Assembly: GCF_009696605.1 (NCBI RefSeq)
Contig: NZ_VULR01000009.1
Coordinates: 45,980 to 109,979, forward strand
Origin: Anaerosalibacter bizertensis
GTDB taxonomy: Bacteria; Bacillota; Clostridia; Tissierellales; Sporanaerobacteraceae
Direction of reading: 5' to 3'
DNA length: 64,000 nt
The position numbers and the translations under genes are program-made. Under the pieces are notes generated by a model, which searched no databases, was not told where the DNA came from, and was given only the letters and a program-made list of their open reading frames with translations. Below, piece after piece: positions 17,897 through 26,436 of this stretch; the stretch's first letter is position 1; the number at the start of each line of letters is the position of its first letter.

Positions 17897-18172
17897 TTAC
17901 ATAGCTTTATCTTCTTTTGCGTTTAATCTTTTTGTTAGATTACTAACTTTTCTAGAAGCAGTATTTTTATGAATAGTATTTTTAACAACTGCTTTCTTCA
18001 ACTTTTTGTCTATAAGTTTAAGTAATTCTCTAGCTTCATCTAAATTATCATTTTCTACTGCTTCGTCAAATTTCTTAATATATGTTTTAATTTCAGATTT
18101 TCTCGCTTTATTTACTTCAGTTTTTCTTGCAGTGATACCAATTCTTTTCTTAGCAGATTTAATATTTGCCAC
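17897..18172 (-). CDS. rpsT: Small ribosomal subunit protein bS20
   Basis: 91 residues, the normal length. Binds 16S rRNA early in 30S assembly. Seen: MANIKSAKKRIGITARKTEV at the N-terminus, a Lys-rich helical body, and HKNTASRKVSNLTKRLN near the end. The GTG start at 18172 follows GGGAGGTGAAACT; reading further upstream would add a non-homologous extension. Monocistronic and opposite in direction to both flanking genes, as in most Firmicutes. Confidence 0.97.
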   Translation of the reverse strand: MANIKSAKKRIGITARKTEVNKARKSEIKTYIKKFDEAVENDNLDEARELLKLIDKKLKKAVVKNTIHKNTASRKVSNLTKRLNAKEDKAM

Positions 18173-18233
18173 AGTTTCACCTCCCAACCTAACAAAAAAT
18201 ATTTTACCATGAAGAAGGATAAAAAGCAAGGCA

Positions 18234-18262
18234 AAATAGTTTTTAAAATAATAGGCATAATA
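18234..18262 (+). promoter_or_regulatory. Possible forespore (sigma-G/F type) promoter of gpr
   Basis: CATAATA at 18256-18262 fits the -10 element CATnnTA of sigma-F/G promoters, with an AAATA at 18234-18238 at about the right distance for a weak -35. gpr is a forespore gene in the family. Sequence match alone; AT-rich background makes chance matches likely. Confidence 0.35.
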
Positions 18263-18295
18263 AATATAAATTAGATTTTAAGAAGGAGGGAATAA

Positions 18296-19270
18296 ATGTT
18301 TCAAGTAAGAACAGATTTAGCAATAGAATCAAGAGAATTATATAAAGAAAGAACGAGGCAAGAAGTACCAGGAGTAGAAGTAAATAAAGAAGAAAAAGAG
18401 GATATCAGTATTACAAGGGTTAAGATATTGGATAAAATAGGTGAAGAAAAAATGGGAAAACCTATAGGAAATTATATAACTATAGAAGTGCCCAAGTTAA
18501 AAAATCCAGATGAAGCTTTGAAAGAAGAAGTAAGTATACAATTGGCAAAAGAAATTAAAGATTTAATAAAAAATGATAACAAAACTAAAGCATTAATAGT
18601 TGGATTAGGGAATTGGAATGTAACACCAGATGCCCTAGGTCCTAAAGTAGTTGAAAAGGTTTTAGTTACAAGACATTTTTTCTTAGCATATAAAAAAGAT
18701 GAAGATGAAACTATGGCCAATGTATCTGCACTATCTCCAGGAGTAATGGGAACTACAGGGATAGAAACAGGAGAAATAGTAAAAGGTGTTGTAGAAAAAA
18801 CTAATCCAGATATAGTTATAGCCGTAGATGCATTAGCTTCTAGAAATATGGATAGGATTAGTACTACTATACAAATATCAGACACTGGTATAAACCCAGG
18901 AAGCGGTGTTGGCAATAAAAGACAGGGGTTAAATGAAGAATATTTAAAAGTGCCAGTAATAGCCATAGGAATTCCCACTGTAGTAGATGCAGCTACTATG
19001 ATAAATGATACTATGAATTTAATAGTTAATTCTATGAAAGAAGAAGCAGAAGTAGGTACAGAATTTTATTCAATGCTTGAAAAACTATCAGAAAGTGAAA
19101 AATACACTTTAATAAAAGAAGTACTAGAGCCTTTTATGCCCAATACTATTGTAACTCCAAAAGAAGTAGATGAGATTATAGATAACCTTTCAGTAATAAT
19201 AGCAAATGGATTGAATATATCCCTTCATCCAGGAATAGATTTGAAAGATGTGAATAGATATATAAGGTAA
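18296..19270 (+). CDS. gpr: GPR endopeptidase (spore germination protease)
   Basis: 324 residues. Made as a zymogen in the forespore; cleaves small acid-soluble spore proteins at germination. Seen: the propeptide-like N-terminus FQVRTDLAIESRELY, GLGNWNVTPDALGPKVV, ALSPGVMGTTGIETGEIV and the NPGSGVGNKRQGLNEE loop. Good AGGAGGG site before ATG 18296. Followed by a terminator, then spoIIP, the usual order. Evidence that the organism forms spores. Confidence 0.96.
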   Translation: MFQVRTDLAIESRELYKERTRQEVPGVEVNKEEKEDISITRVKILDKIGEEKMGKPIGNYITIEVPKLKNPDEALKEEVSIQLAKEIKDLIKNDNKTKALIVGLGNWNVTPDALGPKVVEKVLVTRHFFLAYKKDEDETMANVSALSPGVMGTTGIETGEIVKGVVEKTNPDIVIAVDALASRNMDRISTTIQISDTGINPGSGVGNKRQGLNEEYLKVPVIAIGIPTVVDAATMINDTMNLIVNSMKEEAEVGTEFYSMLEKLSESEKYTLIKEVLEPFMPNTIVTPKEVDEIIDNLSVIIANGLNISLHPGIDLKDVNRYIR

Positions 19271-19300
19271 GTCCAATAGTTGGCTTACCTTATATTTTTT
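19264..19300 (+). terminator. Terminator after gpr
   Basis: Stem AAGGTAAG(T)CCA with its complement TGG-CTTACCTT around ATAGT, followed by TATATTTTTTT. The left arm overlaps the last gpr codons. Confidence 0.8.
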
Positions 19301-19389
19301 TCATATAAATATTTATATAGAATATATTTTTATAACGGCTTTTTAAATTGAAAGGATAAAATAAACTAAAAATTGAGGAGTGCATTAAT

Positions 19390-20577
19390 ATGTGGGTAAA
19401 AACTCAGAGGACAAGAGTAGACTATTTAATTTTTGCTTTATTATGTATGCTGATTTTTTTAATAGGCTCAACTATAGTAATGAAATTTGTAAAAAGTGAT
19501 GGAAAGAATGTAGTAGATGAGAAAACTACAGATGTAGAAACCATAGAAGTTTTTAACTATGATAAAGATGTAATAGAAAATATAGATAAGTTTTTCTTAA
19601 AAATATTATCTAATTCTAACTCATCTATGAGTTTATTTTTAAAACAAAAAATTAAGAACAAAGAAGACATATCTTTTAGTATAATGGAGAATATCCCTGA
19701 AATTTTTAATATAGACGATTATATAAAATCACAATTTCCAGCTGCATTTACTTTTTTAGAAAAAGAGAAAGGAATATCTATTAAAGGATTTGAAAACAAG
19801 AAAAGACCAGAGATTTTAGAAGATATTGTATTTATAGATGATATGATGGAAAAAGAAGAAGGAGAGCTTTTAGAAGAAGAAAAATTAACAGAAAAAGATA
19901 AGGAAGGAATCCCTAAAGCAGAAGGGATAAAAACTTTTAAAGCAAATAAGAACGAGCCCTACATAGCCATATATCACACTCATGGAACAGAAGCTTATTT
20001 ACCTATAAAGCAAAATCAATACCACACCCAAGATAAAAAATATAATGTTTTAACTATAGGAGAAATAATTGAAAAAAAATTAGAAAGCAATGGACATAAG
20101 GTTTTACATATAGAAACATTCCATGACATACCTTCTTATAACAAATCTTATGCAAAGTCATTAAATACAATTAATGCTAAAATGAAAGAGCAACAAAATT
20201 TAAAAGTAGTATTTGATGTTCATAGAGATGGAGTATCAGAAAATGCCAGTTATAAAAATAAAGCCCTTTCTCAATCAAAGATAAAAATAGATGGAAAAGA
20301 TGTAGCAACATTTTCAATAGTAATAGGACCTGAATCTCCAAATAAAGATGAAGTATTAAAGTTTGCTAAATATATAAAACAAGTTTCGGATACAATGTAT
20401 CCAGGCCTTTGTAAAGGGATCATTATTAAACCAAAAGGAAAATTCAATCAGTTTGTATCGGATCACTATGCATTAATAGAAGTAGGAAGCAATTTAAATA
20501 CTATTGATGAAGCTAAGGAATCTGCTAAAGTAATTGGTGAAATTCTAAGTATAGTTATTGAAAATCTCCAAGAATAG
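19390..20577 (+). CDS. spoIIP: Stage II sporulation protein P (peptidoglycan hydrolase)
   Basis: 395 residues. An amidase/endopeptidase of the SpoIID-SpoIIP-SpoIIM engulfment machine, working in the mother-cell membrane at the septum. Seen: one N-terminal transmembrane segment at residues 13-33, a 150-residue variable region, then the catalytic SpoIIP domain with IYHTHGTEAYLP, VFDVHRDGV and a C-terminal YALIEVGSNLNT. GAGGAG precedes ATG 19390. It follows gpr directly, as in other spore formers; in the family it depends on sigma-E. Confidence 0.95.
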   Translation: MWVKTQRTRVDYLIFALLCMLIFLIGSTIVMKFVKSDGKNVVDEKTTDVETIEVFNYDKDVIENIDKFFLKILSNSNSSMSLFLKQKIKNKEDISFSIMENIPEIFNIDDYIKSQFPAAFTFLEKEKGISIKGFENKKRPEILEDIVFIDDMMEKEEGELLEEEKLTEKDKEGIPKAEGIKTFKANKNEPYIAIYHTHGTEAYLPIKQNQYHTQDKKYNVLTIGEIIEKKLESNGHKVLHIETFHDIPSYNKSYAKSLNTINAKMKEQQNLKVVFDVHRDGVSENASYKNKALSQSKIKIDGKDVATFSIVIGPESPNKDEVLKFAKYIKQVSDTMYPGLCKGIIIKPKGKFNQFVSDHYALIEVGSNLNTIDEAKESAKVIGEILSIVIENLQE

Positions 20578-20646
20578 TTTTACTTTTTTTTATAGAAGAA
20601 AAATGTTATAATATAGTAAATTGGTTAGACATTAGGAGGGGTTTCA

Positions 20647-21195
20647 ATGGATGAAGATAAAAAAAAGAAAGCGAAGAAAGAAGCTATGGAATGGATAAAA
20701 AGTATAGTTTTTGCAATAGTTGTAGCTATTTTAATTAAGACCTTTATATTTAACACCACCTATGTTCTAGGAAGTTCAATGTATCCTACCCTTCAAGAAA
20801 GAGATAGACTTTTTACAAATAAGATAACTATGTATTTTTCAAAACCAGATAGAGGAGATATAGTAGTATTAAAAGCGCCAGATAATCCAGACAAAGATTA
20901 TATAAAAAGGGTTGTTGGTATAGAAGGAGATATAATCGAGATTAAAAATGGGAGTGTATATCTAAATGAACAATTATTAGAAGAAAAATATATAGGTGAA
21001 GGGGCATATACCCACACTTATGACAAAAGCTATTGGGAAGTACCAGAAGGATATGTGTTTGTATTAGGAGATAATAGAGAAGAAGGTGCAAGTAAAGATA
21101 GCAGAAGCTTTGGCTGTATTCCTGTAGATACTATAAAAGGAAAGGCAGATTTTAGATATTTTCCCTTTAACGATAGATTTGGAAAGTTAAAATAG
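20647..21195 (+). CDS. lepB: Signal peptidase I
   Basis: 182 residues, Sip type. Cleaves signal peptides of exported proteins. Seen: a basic N-terminus, one transmembrane helix (SIVFAIVVAILIKTFIF), the catalytic Ser44 in GSSMYPT, the general base Lys87 in DYIKRVVG, and the box E stretch VLGDNREEGASKDSR. A TATAAT box at 20607-20612 lies 35 nt before ATG, so it probably has its own promoter. Placed between spoIIP and lepA. Confidence 0.95.
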   Translation: MDEDKKKKAKKEAMEWIKSIVFAIVVAILIKTFIFNTTYVLGSSMYPTLQERDRLFTNKITMYFSKPDRGDIVVLKAPDNPDKDYIKRVVGIEGDIIEIKNGSVYLNEQLLEEKYIGEGAYTHTYDKSYWEVPEGYVFVLGDNREEGASKDSRSFGCIPVDTIKGKADFRYFPFNDRFGKLK

Positions 21196-21239
21196 TATAA
21201 AATAGGAAAAAATTGTCCATAATAATTATGGTGATTATT

Positions 21240-21515
21240 ATGGAAACTAGGATGGAAAGAACCAAAAGAAGGAAAAAAGAAAAAAGAAAAAAGTTTTTCA
21301 GAAGATTTATTGTTTATGCTTCCATTGCTCTACTTTTTTTAGGATTAATTGCAACTGAAAAAGCAATTAAAGATTTGTCTAGAGAAAATACAGGAAAAAT
21401 GTTTTTTATAGATTTAGGAAATGGAGAATTTAATATACAATTATTTGGAAAAAACTATAATTTAAATTATTTTAAAGAGGTTTTAAATAAAATATATAAG
21501 AAAGTGCTTAAATGA
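21240..21515 (+). CDS. Small basic single-pass membrane protein, unrecognised
   Basis: About 91 residues. A strongly basic head (RTKRRKKEKRKKFFRRF) is followed by one hydrophobic helix (IVYASIALLFLGLIA) and a 50-residue extracytoplasmic part with FFIDLGNGEFNIQLFGKNYN. The basic head would stay in the cytoplasm. Ribosome sites near the candidate starts are weak; ATG 21240 is the best of them, ATG 21252 is possible. It follows lepB by 44 nt and ends before a terminator, so it is probably in the lepB transcript. I do not recognise a family. Confidence 0.75.
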   Translation: METRMERTKRRKKEKRKKFFRRFIVYASIALLFLGLIATEKAIKDLSRENTGKMFFIDLGNGEFNIQLFGKNYNLNYFKEVLNKIYKKVLK

Positions 21516-21540
21516 CCAGTTAAATCTGGTCATTTAATTT
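21510..21540 (+). terminator. Terminator after the small membrane protein
   Basis: A 10-bp stem AAATGACCAG / CTGGTCATTT around TTAAAT, followed by AATTT. It also separates the lepA promoter from upstream transcription. Confidence 0.75.
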
Positions 21541-21566
21541 ACATATACTCTTTTTTTTGCTATAAT
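21538..21566 (+). promoter_or_regulatory. Sigma-A type promoter of lepA
   Basis: TTTACA at 21538-21543 and TATAAT at 21561-21566 are separated by exactly 17 nt, 38 nt before the lepA start. Confidence 0.75.
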
Positions 21567-21603
21567 TGTCTCAGATTATTCTCATACTCTAAGGAGGAAA
21601 AAT

Positions 21604-23418
21604 ATGCATAAAGATAAGCAGAAAAGAATAAGAAACTTTTCTATAGTGGCACATATTGACCATGGAAAATCTACTCTAGCAGATAGATTAATAGAAAAAA
21701 CAGGTCTTTTAACATCTAGAGAAATGCATGATCAAATGTTGGACAACATGGAATTAGAAAAAGAAAGAGGAATAACTATTAAGCTAAAAGCTATAAGGCT
21801 TATATATAAAGCTAAAGATGGTGAAGAATATATTTTCAACTTAATAGATACTCCAGGGCATGTTGATTTTAACTATGAAGTTTCAAGAAGCCTTGCAGCC
21901 TGTGAAGGAGCGATATTGGTTATTGATTCAACTCAAGGCATAGAGGCTCAAACATTAGCAAATGTCTATTTAGCCTTAGACCAGGATCTTGAAATAGTTC
22001 CTATTATAAATAAAATAGACTTACCAAGTGCAAGACCAGAAGAAGTAAAACAGGAAGTAGAAGATGTAATAGGAATAGACTGCTCAGATGCACCATTAGT
22101 TTCAGCAAAGAATGGTATAAATATAGAAGATGTATTAGAAAAAATAGTTTCAGACGTTCCAGCACCAGAAGGAGACGTAGAGGCACCTCTTAAGGCATTG
22201 ATCTTCGATTCATATTATGATACCTATAAAGGGGTAGTAGCCTATATAAGGGTATTTGAAGGATCTATAAAACCAGGTATGGAGATAGAAATGATGTCTA
22301 CAGGAAATATATATGAAGTTGCAGAAGTTGGTATAAATGCATCAAAACAAATATCTGTAGATAAATTAGAAGCGGGAGATGTAGGTTATGTAACGGCAAG
22401 TATGAAGAACGTAAAGGATGCAAGAGTGGGAGATACAATTACAAGCCATGAAAATCCTACAGACAAACCTCTTCCTGGATATAAAAAAGTTGTACCTATG
22501 GTATATTGCGGAATATACCCATCAGAAGGAGAAGACTTTAACTCAGTAAGAGAAGCTTTAGAGAAGTTACAGGTAAATGATGCAAGTTTAGTATTTGAAC
22601 CAGAGACGTCTGCAGCCTTAGGTTTTGGATTTAGATGTGGATTTTTAGGACTTCTTCATATGGAAATTGTTCAAGAAAGATTGGAAAGAGAATTTAATTT
22701 AAATATAATTGCTACTGCACCAAGTGTAATATATAAAGTAAAAAAAAGTGATGGGAGTATGCTTTCTATTCAAAATCCTTCAAATCTTCCACCAGAATCA
22801 GAAATAGAGTATATGGAAGAGCCTATTGTAGAAGCATCTATAATGACTCCATCAGATTATGTTGGAGCAGTAATGGAATTGTGTCAAGATAGAAGGGGAA
22901 CTTTCAAAAATATGGAATACTTAGAAGAGACAAGGGTTGTTATGCATTATGAACTTCCATTAAATGAAGTTATATACGATTTCTTTGATGCATTAAAATC
23001 AAAGACAAGAGGTTATGCTTCCCTTGACTACGAACTAAAAGGTTACAAACCTTCAGAATTAGTTAAATTAGATATACTGATAAATGAAGAACTTGTAGAT
23101 GCATTCTCACTAATAGTTCATAAAGAAAAAGCTTATGAAAGAGGAAGGAATATAGCTGAAAAACTTAAAGATGTAATACCAAGACATCAATTTGCTATAC
23201 CTATTCAAGCAGCAATAGGTTCAAAAATAATAGCTAGGGAAACAGTAAAGGCATTAAGAAAAGATGTACTAGCTAAATGTTACGGTGGAGATATAACTAG
23301 GAAGAAAAAATTATTAGAAAAGCAAAAAGAGGGTAAAAAAAGAATGAGACAAATAGGAAATGTAGAGATACCTCAAGAAGCATTTTTATCTGTATTAAAA
23401 TACGATGACAAGAAATAA
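21604..23418 (+). CDS. lepA: Elongation factor 4 (LepA), ribosomal back-translocase GTPase
   Basis: 604 residues, the normal length. Binds ribosomes and affects translocation and initiation. Seen: G1 [10 protein letters not shown], the switch [26 protein letters not shown]; then domains II and III, an EF-G-like domain V, and the LepA-specific C-terminal domain ([20 protein letters not shown]). AAGGAGG before ATG 21604. The stop codon is part of a 25-bp palindrome. The lepA-hemW-hrcA order is classical in Firmicutes. Confidence 0.97.
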   Translation: MHKDKQKRIRNFSIVAHIDHGKSTLADRLIEKTGLLTSREMHDQMLDNMELEKERGITIKLKAIRLIYKAKDGEEYIFNLIDTPGHVDFNYEVSRSLAACEGAILVIDSTQGIEAQTLANVYLALDQDLEIVPIINKIDLPSARPEEVKQEVEDVIGIDCSDAPLVSAKNGINIEDVLEKIVSDVPAPEGDVEAPLKALIFDSYYDTYKGVVAYIRVFEGSIKPGMEIEMMSTGNIYEVAEVGINASKQISVDKLEAGDVGYVTASMKNVKDARVGDTITSHENPTDKPLPGYKKVVPMVYCGIYPSEGEDFNSVREALEKLQVNDASLVFEPETSAALGFGFRCGFLGLLHMEIVQERLEREFNLNIIATAPSVIYKVKKSDGSMLSIQNPSNLPPESEIEYMEEPIVEASIMTPSDYVGAVMELCQDRRGTFKNMEYLEETRVVMHYELPLNEVIYDFFDALKSKTRGYASLDYELKGYKPSELVKLDILINEELVDAFSLIVHKEKAYERGRNIAEKLKDVIPRHQFAIPIQAAIGSKIIARETVKALRKDVLAKCYGGDITRKKKLLEKQKEGKKRMRQIGNVEIPQEAFLSVLKYDDKK

Positions 23419-23440
23419 TGTACACAAATTGTGTACATTA
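23416..23440. repeat. Perfect 25-bp palindrome over the lepA stop codon
   Basis: TAATGTACACAA, a central A, then TTGTGTACATTA. The first three bases are the lepA stop. No U-run follows, so it is either a weak terminator, an mRNA end-stabilising stem, or a dimeric-protein operator (half-site TGTACACAA). Confidence 0.7.
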
Positions 23441-23456
23441 TATTTTGGAGGTAAAT

Positions 23457-24593
23457 ATGAAAGAATTGGCGTTATATATTCATATTCCTTTCTGTAAAAG
23501 TAAATGCTATTATTGTGACTTTAATTCTTTTTCCAATAAAAATGAGTTGATATCGGATTATATAGATTATTTAATAAGAGAGATAAGACTATATTCTAGT
23601 AAAGTAGAAGATCATTCGTTAAAGACCATATTTATTGGTGGAGGCACACCTTCATTTATAAGAGGAGAATATATATATAAATTATTGAACAAAACATATG
23701 AAGTATTTAATATAGATAGCTTAGAAGAAATATCTATAGAATTAAATCCAAAGACTGTAGATGAGGAAAAGTTAAAAATATATAAAGAAATAGGAATAAA
23801 TAGGGTTAGTATAGGGGTACAATCTTTAAACGATCACATTCTAAAAAAAATAGGAAGAATTCATAAAGCAAAAGATTTCTTTGAAATATATGAACTTTTA
23901 AGGAAAATAGATTTTTCTAATATAAATGTAGATTTAATTTCTGGATTGCCTGATCAAACTAAAGGAGATATTATATCTACACTAGAAACTATGAATAACT
24001 TAGAAGTAGACCATATATCTTTTTATAGTTTAATAATAGAAGAAGGAACAAAGTTTTATAATTGGTATAATAATGGGAAGCTAATATTGCCTGATGAAGA
24101 AGAAGAAAGAGATATGTATCATGAAGGAATAAAATATTTAAAATCTAAAGGTTATAATCATTATGAAATATCTAATTTAGCTAAAGAAGGCTATGAGTGT
24201 ATGCATAATCTGTTTTACTGGAAACTAAAACCCTATATTGGAATAGGAACTGGCTCCCATTCTAATATTGAAGGATTAAGATATTGGAATTTTACAGATT
24301 TTAATAAATATTTTAATTCTATATCTAGAAATGAACTTCCTATAGAAGGAAATGAGGTTATAGATAAAACCATGGAAATGGCCGAGTATACAATCTTAGG
24401 ACTTAGACTAATAGATGGAATATATATGAAAGATTTTTTTAGAAGATTCAATATTTCGATAAAAGAAGTCTATGGAGATATTTTAAACAAACACTTTAAA
24501 AATGGTCTTCTTAATATAGAAGGAGATAATATAAGATTAACCGAGAAAGGCTTAGATTTATCCAATTTAATCTTTGTTGATTTGATTCCTTAA
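23457..24593 (+). CDS. hemW: HemW family radical SAM heme chaperone
   Basis: 378 residues. HemW (formerly called oxygen-independent coproporphyrinogen oxidase-like) binds heme and transfers it to target proteins. Seen: the radical SAM motif CKSKCYYCDF (CxxxCxxC) near the N-terminus, the IFIGGGTPS and GVQSLNDHIL segments, and a C-terminal HemN-C-like domain with YTILGLRLIDGI. The CNFC-type cluster of true HemN is replaced by the CYYCD form, as in HemW. ATG 23457 follows GGAGGT; upstream codons run through the palindrome and are not used. Confidence 0.93.
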   Translation: MKELALYIHIPFCKSKCYYCDFNSFSNKNELISDYIDYLIREIRLYSSKVEDHSLKTIFIGGGTPSFIRGEYIYKLLNKTYEVFNIDSLEEISIELNPKTVDEEKLKIYKEIGINRVSIGVQSLNDHILKKIGRIHKAKDFFEIYELLRKIDFSNINVDLISGLPDQTKGDIISTLETMNNLEVDHISFYSLIIEEGTKFYNWYNNGKLILPDEEEERDMYHEGIKYLKSKGYNHYEISNLAKEGYECMHNLFYWKLKPYIGIGTGSHSNIEGLRYWNFTDFNKYFNSISRNELPIEGNEVIDKTMEMAEYTILGLRLIDGIYMKDFFRRFNISIKEVYGDILNKHFKNGLLNIEGDNIRLTEKGLDLSNLIFVDLIP

Positions 24594-24616
24594 AATAAAT
24601 AAATTCATAAAAGCTA

Positions 24617-24645
24617 TTGACAAATTTTAATAGTAATGGTAACTT
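24617..24645 (+). promoter_or_regulatory. Promoter of the hrcA-grpE-dnaK-dnaJ operon
   Basis: TTGACA at 24617-24622, a 17-nt spacer, and TAACTT at 24640-24645. The -10 is imperfect, but the position, 14 nt before the CIRCE element, is that of heat-shock promoters in this operon. Confidence 0.65.
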
Positions 24646-24658
24646 TAAAATATAAGCA

Positions 24659-24685
24659 TTAGCACTCATTTAATGAGAGTGCTAA
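24659..24685 (+). promoter_or_regulatory. CIRCE operator for HrcA
   Basis: An exact TTAGCACTC - 9 nt - GAGTGCTAA. HrcA dimers bind this inverted repeat and repress the chaperone operon until heat or unfolded protein draws off GroE. It lies 46 nt before the hrcA start. Confidence 0.97.
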
Positions 24686-24731
24686 TAAACCCTTTGTTAT
24701 AATTAAAATAACATATAATTGGGGTGATGAA

Positions 24732-25778
24732 ATGTTAGATGAAAGAAAGTTAAGGGTTCTTAATGCCATAATAAATAGCTATATTATTAGTGCAGAGCCT
24801 ATTGGTTCTAGAACTATATCTAAAAGATATGATCTTGGAGTCAGTTCAGCAACTATAAGAAACGAAATGTCAGATTTAGAAGAACTAGGATATTTAAATA
24901 AACCTTATACATCTGCTGGAAGGGTTCCTTCAGATAAAGCTTATAGATTATATGTAAACACTCTTATGAAACAAGTTAAATCTAGAAGTTTATTAAATGA
25001 TAGAAACGTAAGAAAAAAGATTAAAAAACATTTATTGAGAGAAGCAGGGGAAGTAGAACAATTAATCCAGAATGCAGCAAAGATACTTTCGGAGATAACC
25101 AACTATACTGCTTTGGCTGTAGCACCCCAATTTAAACAGAGTACATTAAAGCATATACAATTAATATCTATAGATGATGATAAAATATTAGTAGTTATAG
25201 TAAGTGATTCAGGAGTAGTTAAAAATACTATTTTTAAAGTGGAAAATAATATACCAGAAAATCAATTAGTCCTTATATCTAATTTTCTAAATGAAAAACT
25301 TAAAGGTCTTACCTTAGAAGAAATAGGTAATGAAATGGATGCAGAAATATTTAAAGAAATGTATCAATTTAAAAATATTATACAAAATATCATACCTATT
25401 ATTAATCAATCGTTAGAAGATATGGAAGATGTAGAACTATATGCAGATGGTGTAACAAATATATTAAATTTTCCAGAGTATAGTGATGTAGCTAAAGCAA
25501 AGACTTTCCTAGGATTTATGGAAGATAAGGATTCAGTAGCAAATATGCTTTTGAAAAATACATTTGATGACTTTGAAATAAGTATAGGTAATGAGAATAT
25601 TTGTGAAGAAATTAAAGATTGTAGCCTAATAACTGCAACTTATAAATTAAATGGTCAGACTATAGGAAAGATTGGAGTAATAGGACCTACAAGAATGGAT
25701 TATATCACAGTAATAAGTTCAGTTAAGCTTCTTTCTATTAATTTAAATGAGATAATAGATAGTTTCTTTATAAAATAA
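24732..25778 (+). CDS. hrcA: Heat-inducible transcription repressor HrcA
   Basis: 348 residues. Represses class I heat-shock genes through CIRCE, here directly upstream, so it controls itself. Seen: a winged-helix N-terminus (DERKLRVLNAIINSYI, EPIGSRTISKRY, SSATIRNEMSDLEELGYL) with TSAGRVPSDKAYRLYV, and a GAF-like C-terminal dimerisation region ending GKIGVIGPTRMDY. GGGGTGATG before ATG 24732. First gene of the hrcA-grpE-dnaK-dnaJ operon. Confidence 0.97.
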   Translation: MLDERKLRVLNAIINSYIISAEPIGSRTISKRYDLGVSSATIRNEMSDLEELGYLNKPYTSAGRVPSDKAYRLYVNTLMKQVKSRSLLNDRNVRKKIKKHLLREAGEVEQLIQNAAKILSEITNYTALAVAPQFKQSTLKHIQLISIDDDKILVVIVSDSGVVKNTIFKVENNIPENQLVLISNFLNEKLKGLTLEEIGNEMDAEIFKEMYQFKNIIQNIIPIINQSLEDMEDVELYADGVTNILNFPEYSDVAKAKTFLGFMEDKDSVANMLLKNTFDDFEISIGNENICEEIKDCSLITATYKLNGQTIGKIGVIGPTRMDYITVISSVKLLSINLNEIIDSFFIK

Positions 25779-25805
25779 TAGGGTGTAAGTTAAACTTACA
25801 CTCTA
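25779..25805 (+). repeat. Hairpin between hrcA and grpE
   Basis: A 12-bp stem TAGGGTGTAAGT / ACTTACACTCTA (one wobble) with a TAA loop. No U-run, so it is more likely an mRNA processing or stability element than a full terminator; it could lower or raise downstream gene levels relative to hrcA. Confidence 0.6.
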
Positions 25806-25851
25806 TTTAGAGTTAGAGTTAGGGACATAGTAGGAAATAAGAGGTGATTGT

Positions 25852-26406
25852 ATGGATATTAAAGAGGATAAGCTTAAAGAGGAAATGAATGATGAAGAAA
25901 AAGAAGAGGTAGCAGACGAAGTTGAGAAAAAAACAGAAGATGCTGCAAAAGCTAAGGAAGAAACAGAGAAGGAAAGTAGCAGTGGAAAGGAATTAGAAGA
26001 GCTTAATGAAAGGTATTTAAGACTTCAAGCAGATTTTGTTAACTATAAAAAGAGGGTAGAAAAAGAAAAAGAATCAATATATTCTTATGCTTCAGAAGAA
26101 ATTATAAACTCTCTTTTACCAATAGTGGATAATTTTGAAAGAGCACTTTCAAGTAGCTCTAATAAAGAAGATAGTTTTTATGAAGGAATGGATATGATAT
26201 ATAAACAGTTGTTAGAAGTTCTTGGGAAGAATGGGCTTGAAGAAATAGAAGCTCTTCATTGTGAATTTGATCCTAATTATCATCATGCAGTATTTCAGGA
26301 AGAATCTGAAGAACATGAAGAAGGAATAGTTTTAGAAGTATTCCAAAAAGGATACAAATTGAATGATAAAGTTATAAGACCTAGTATGGTCAAGGTTGCC
26401 AAATAA
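25852..26406 (+). CDS. grpE: GrpE, nucleotide exchange factor of DnaK
   Basis: 184 residues. Releases ADP from DnaK. Seen: a long acidic, low-complexity N-terminus, a coiled-coil region (ELEELNERYLRLQADFVNYK), and a C-terminal beta domain with FDPNYHHAVFQ and the closing VIRPSMVKVAK. GAGGTG before ATG 25852. Part of the hrcA operon, 30 nt before dnaK. Confidence 0.96.
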   Translation: MDIKEDKLKEEMNDEEKEEVADEVEKKTEDAAKAKEETEKESSSGKELEELNERYLRLQADFVNYKKRVEKEKESIYSYASEEIINSLLPIVDNFERALSSSSNKEDSFYEGMDMIYKQLLEVLGKNGLEEIEALHCEFDPNYHHAVFQEESEEHEEGIVLEVFQKGYKLNDKVIRPSMVKVAK

Positions 26407-26436
26407 AGAAAAATTGAAAATTAAGGAGGAATTTAT

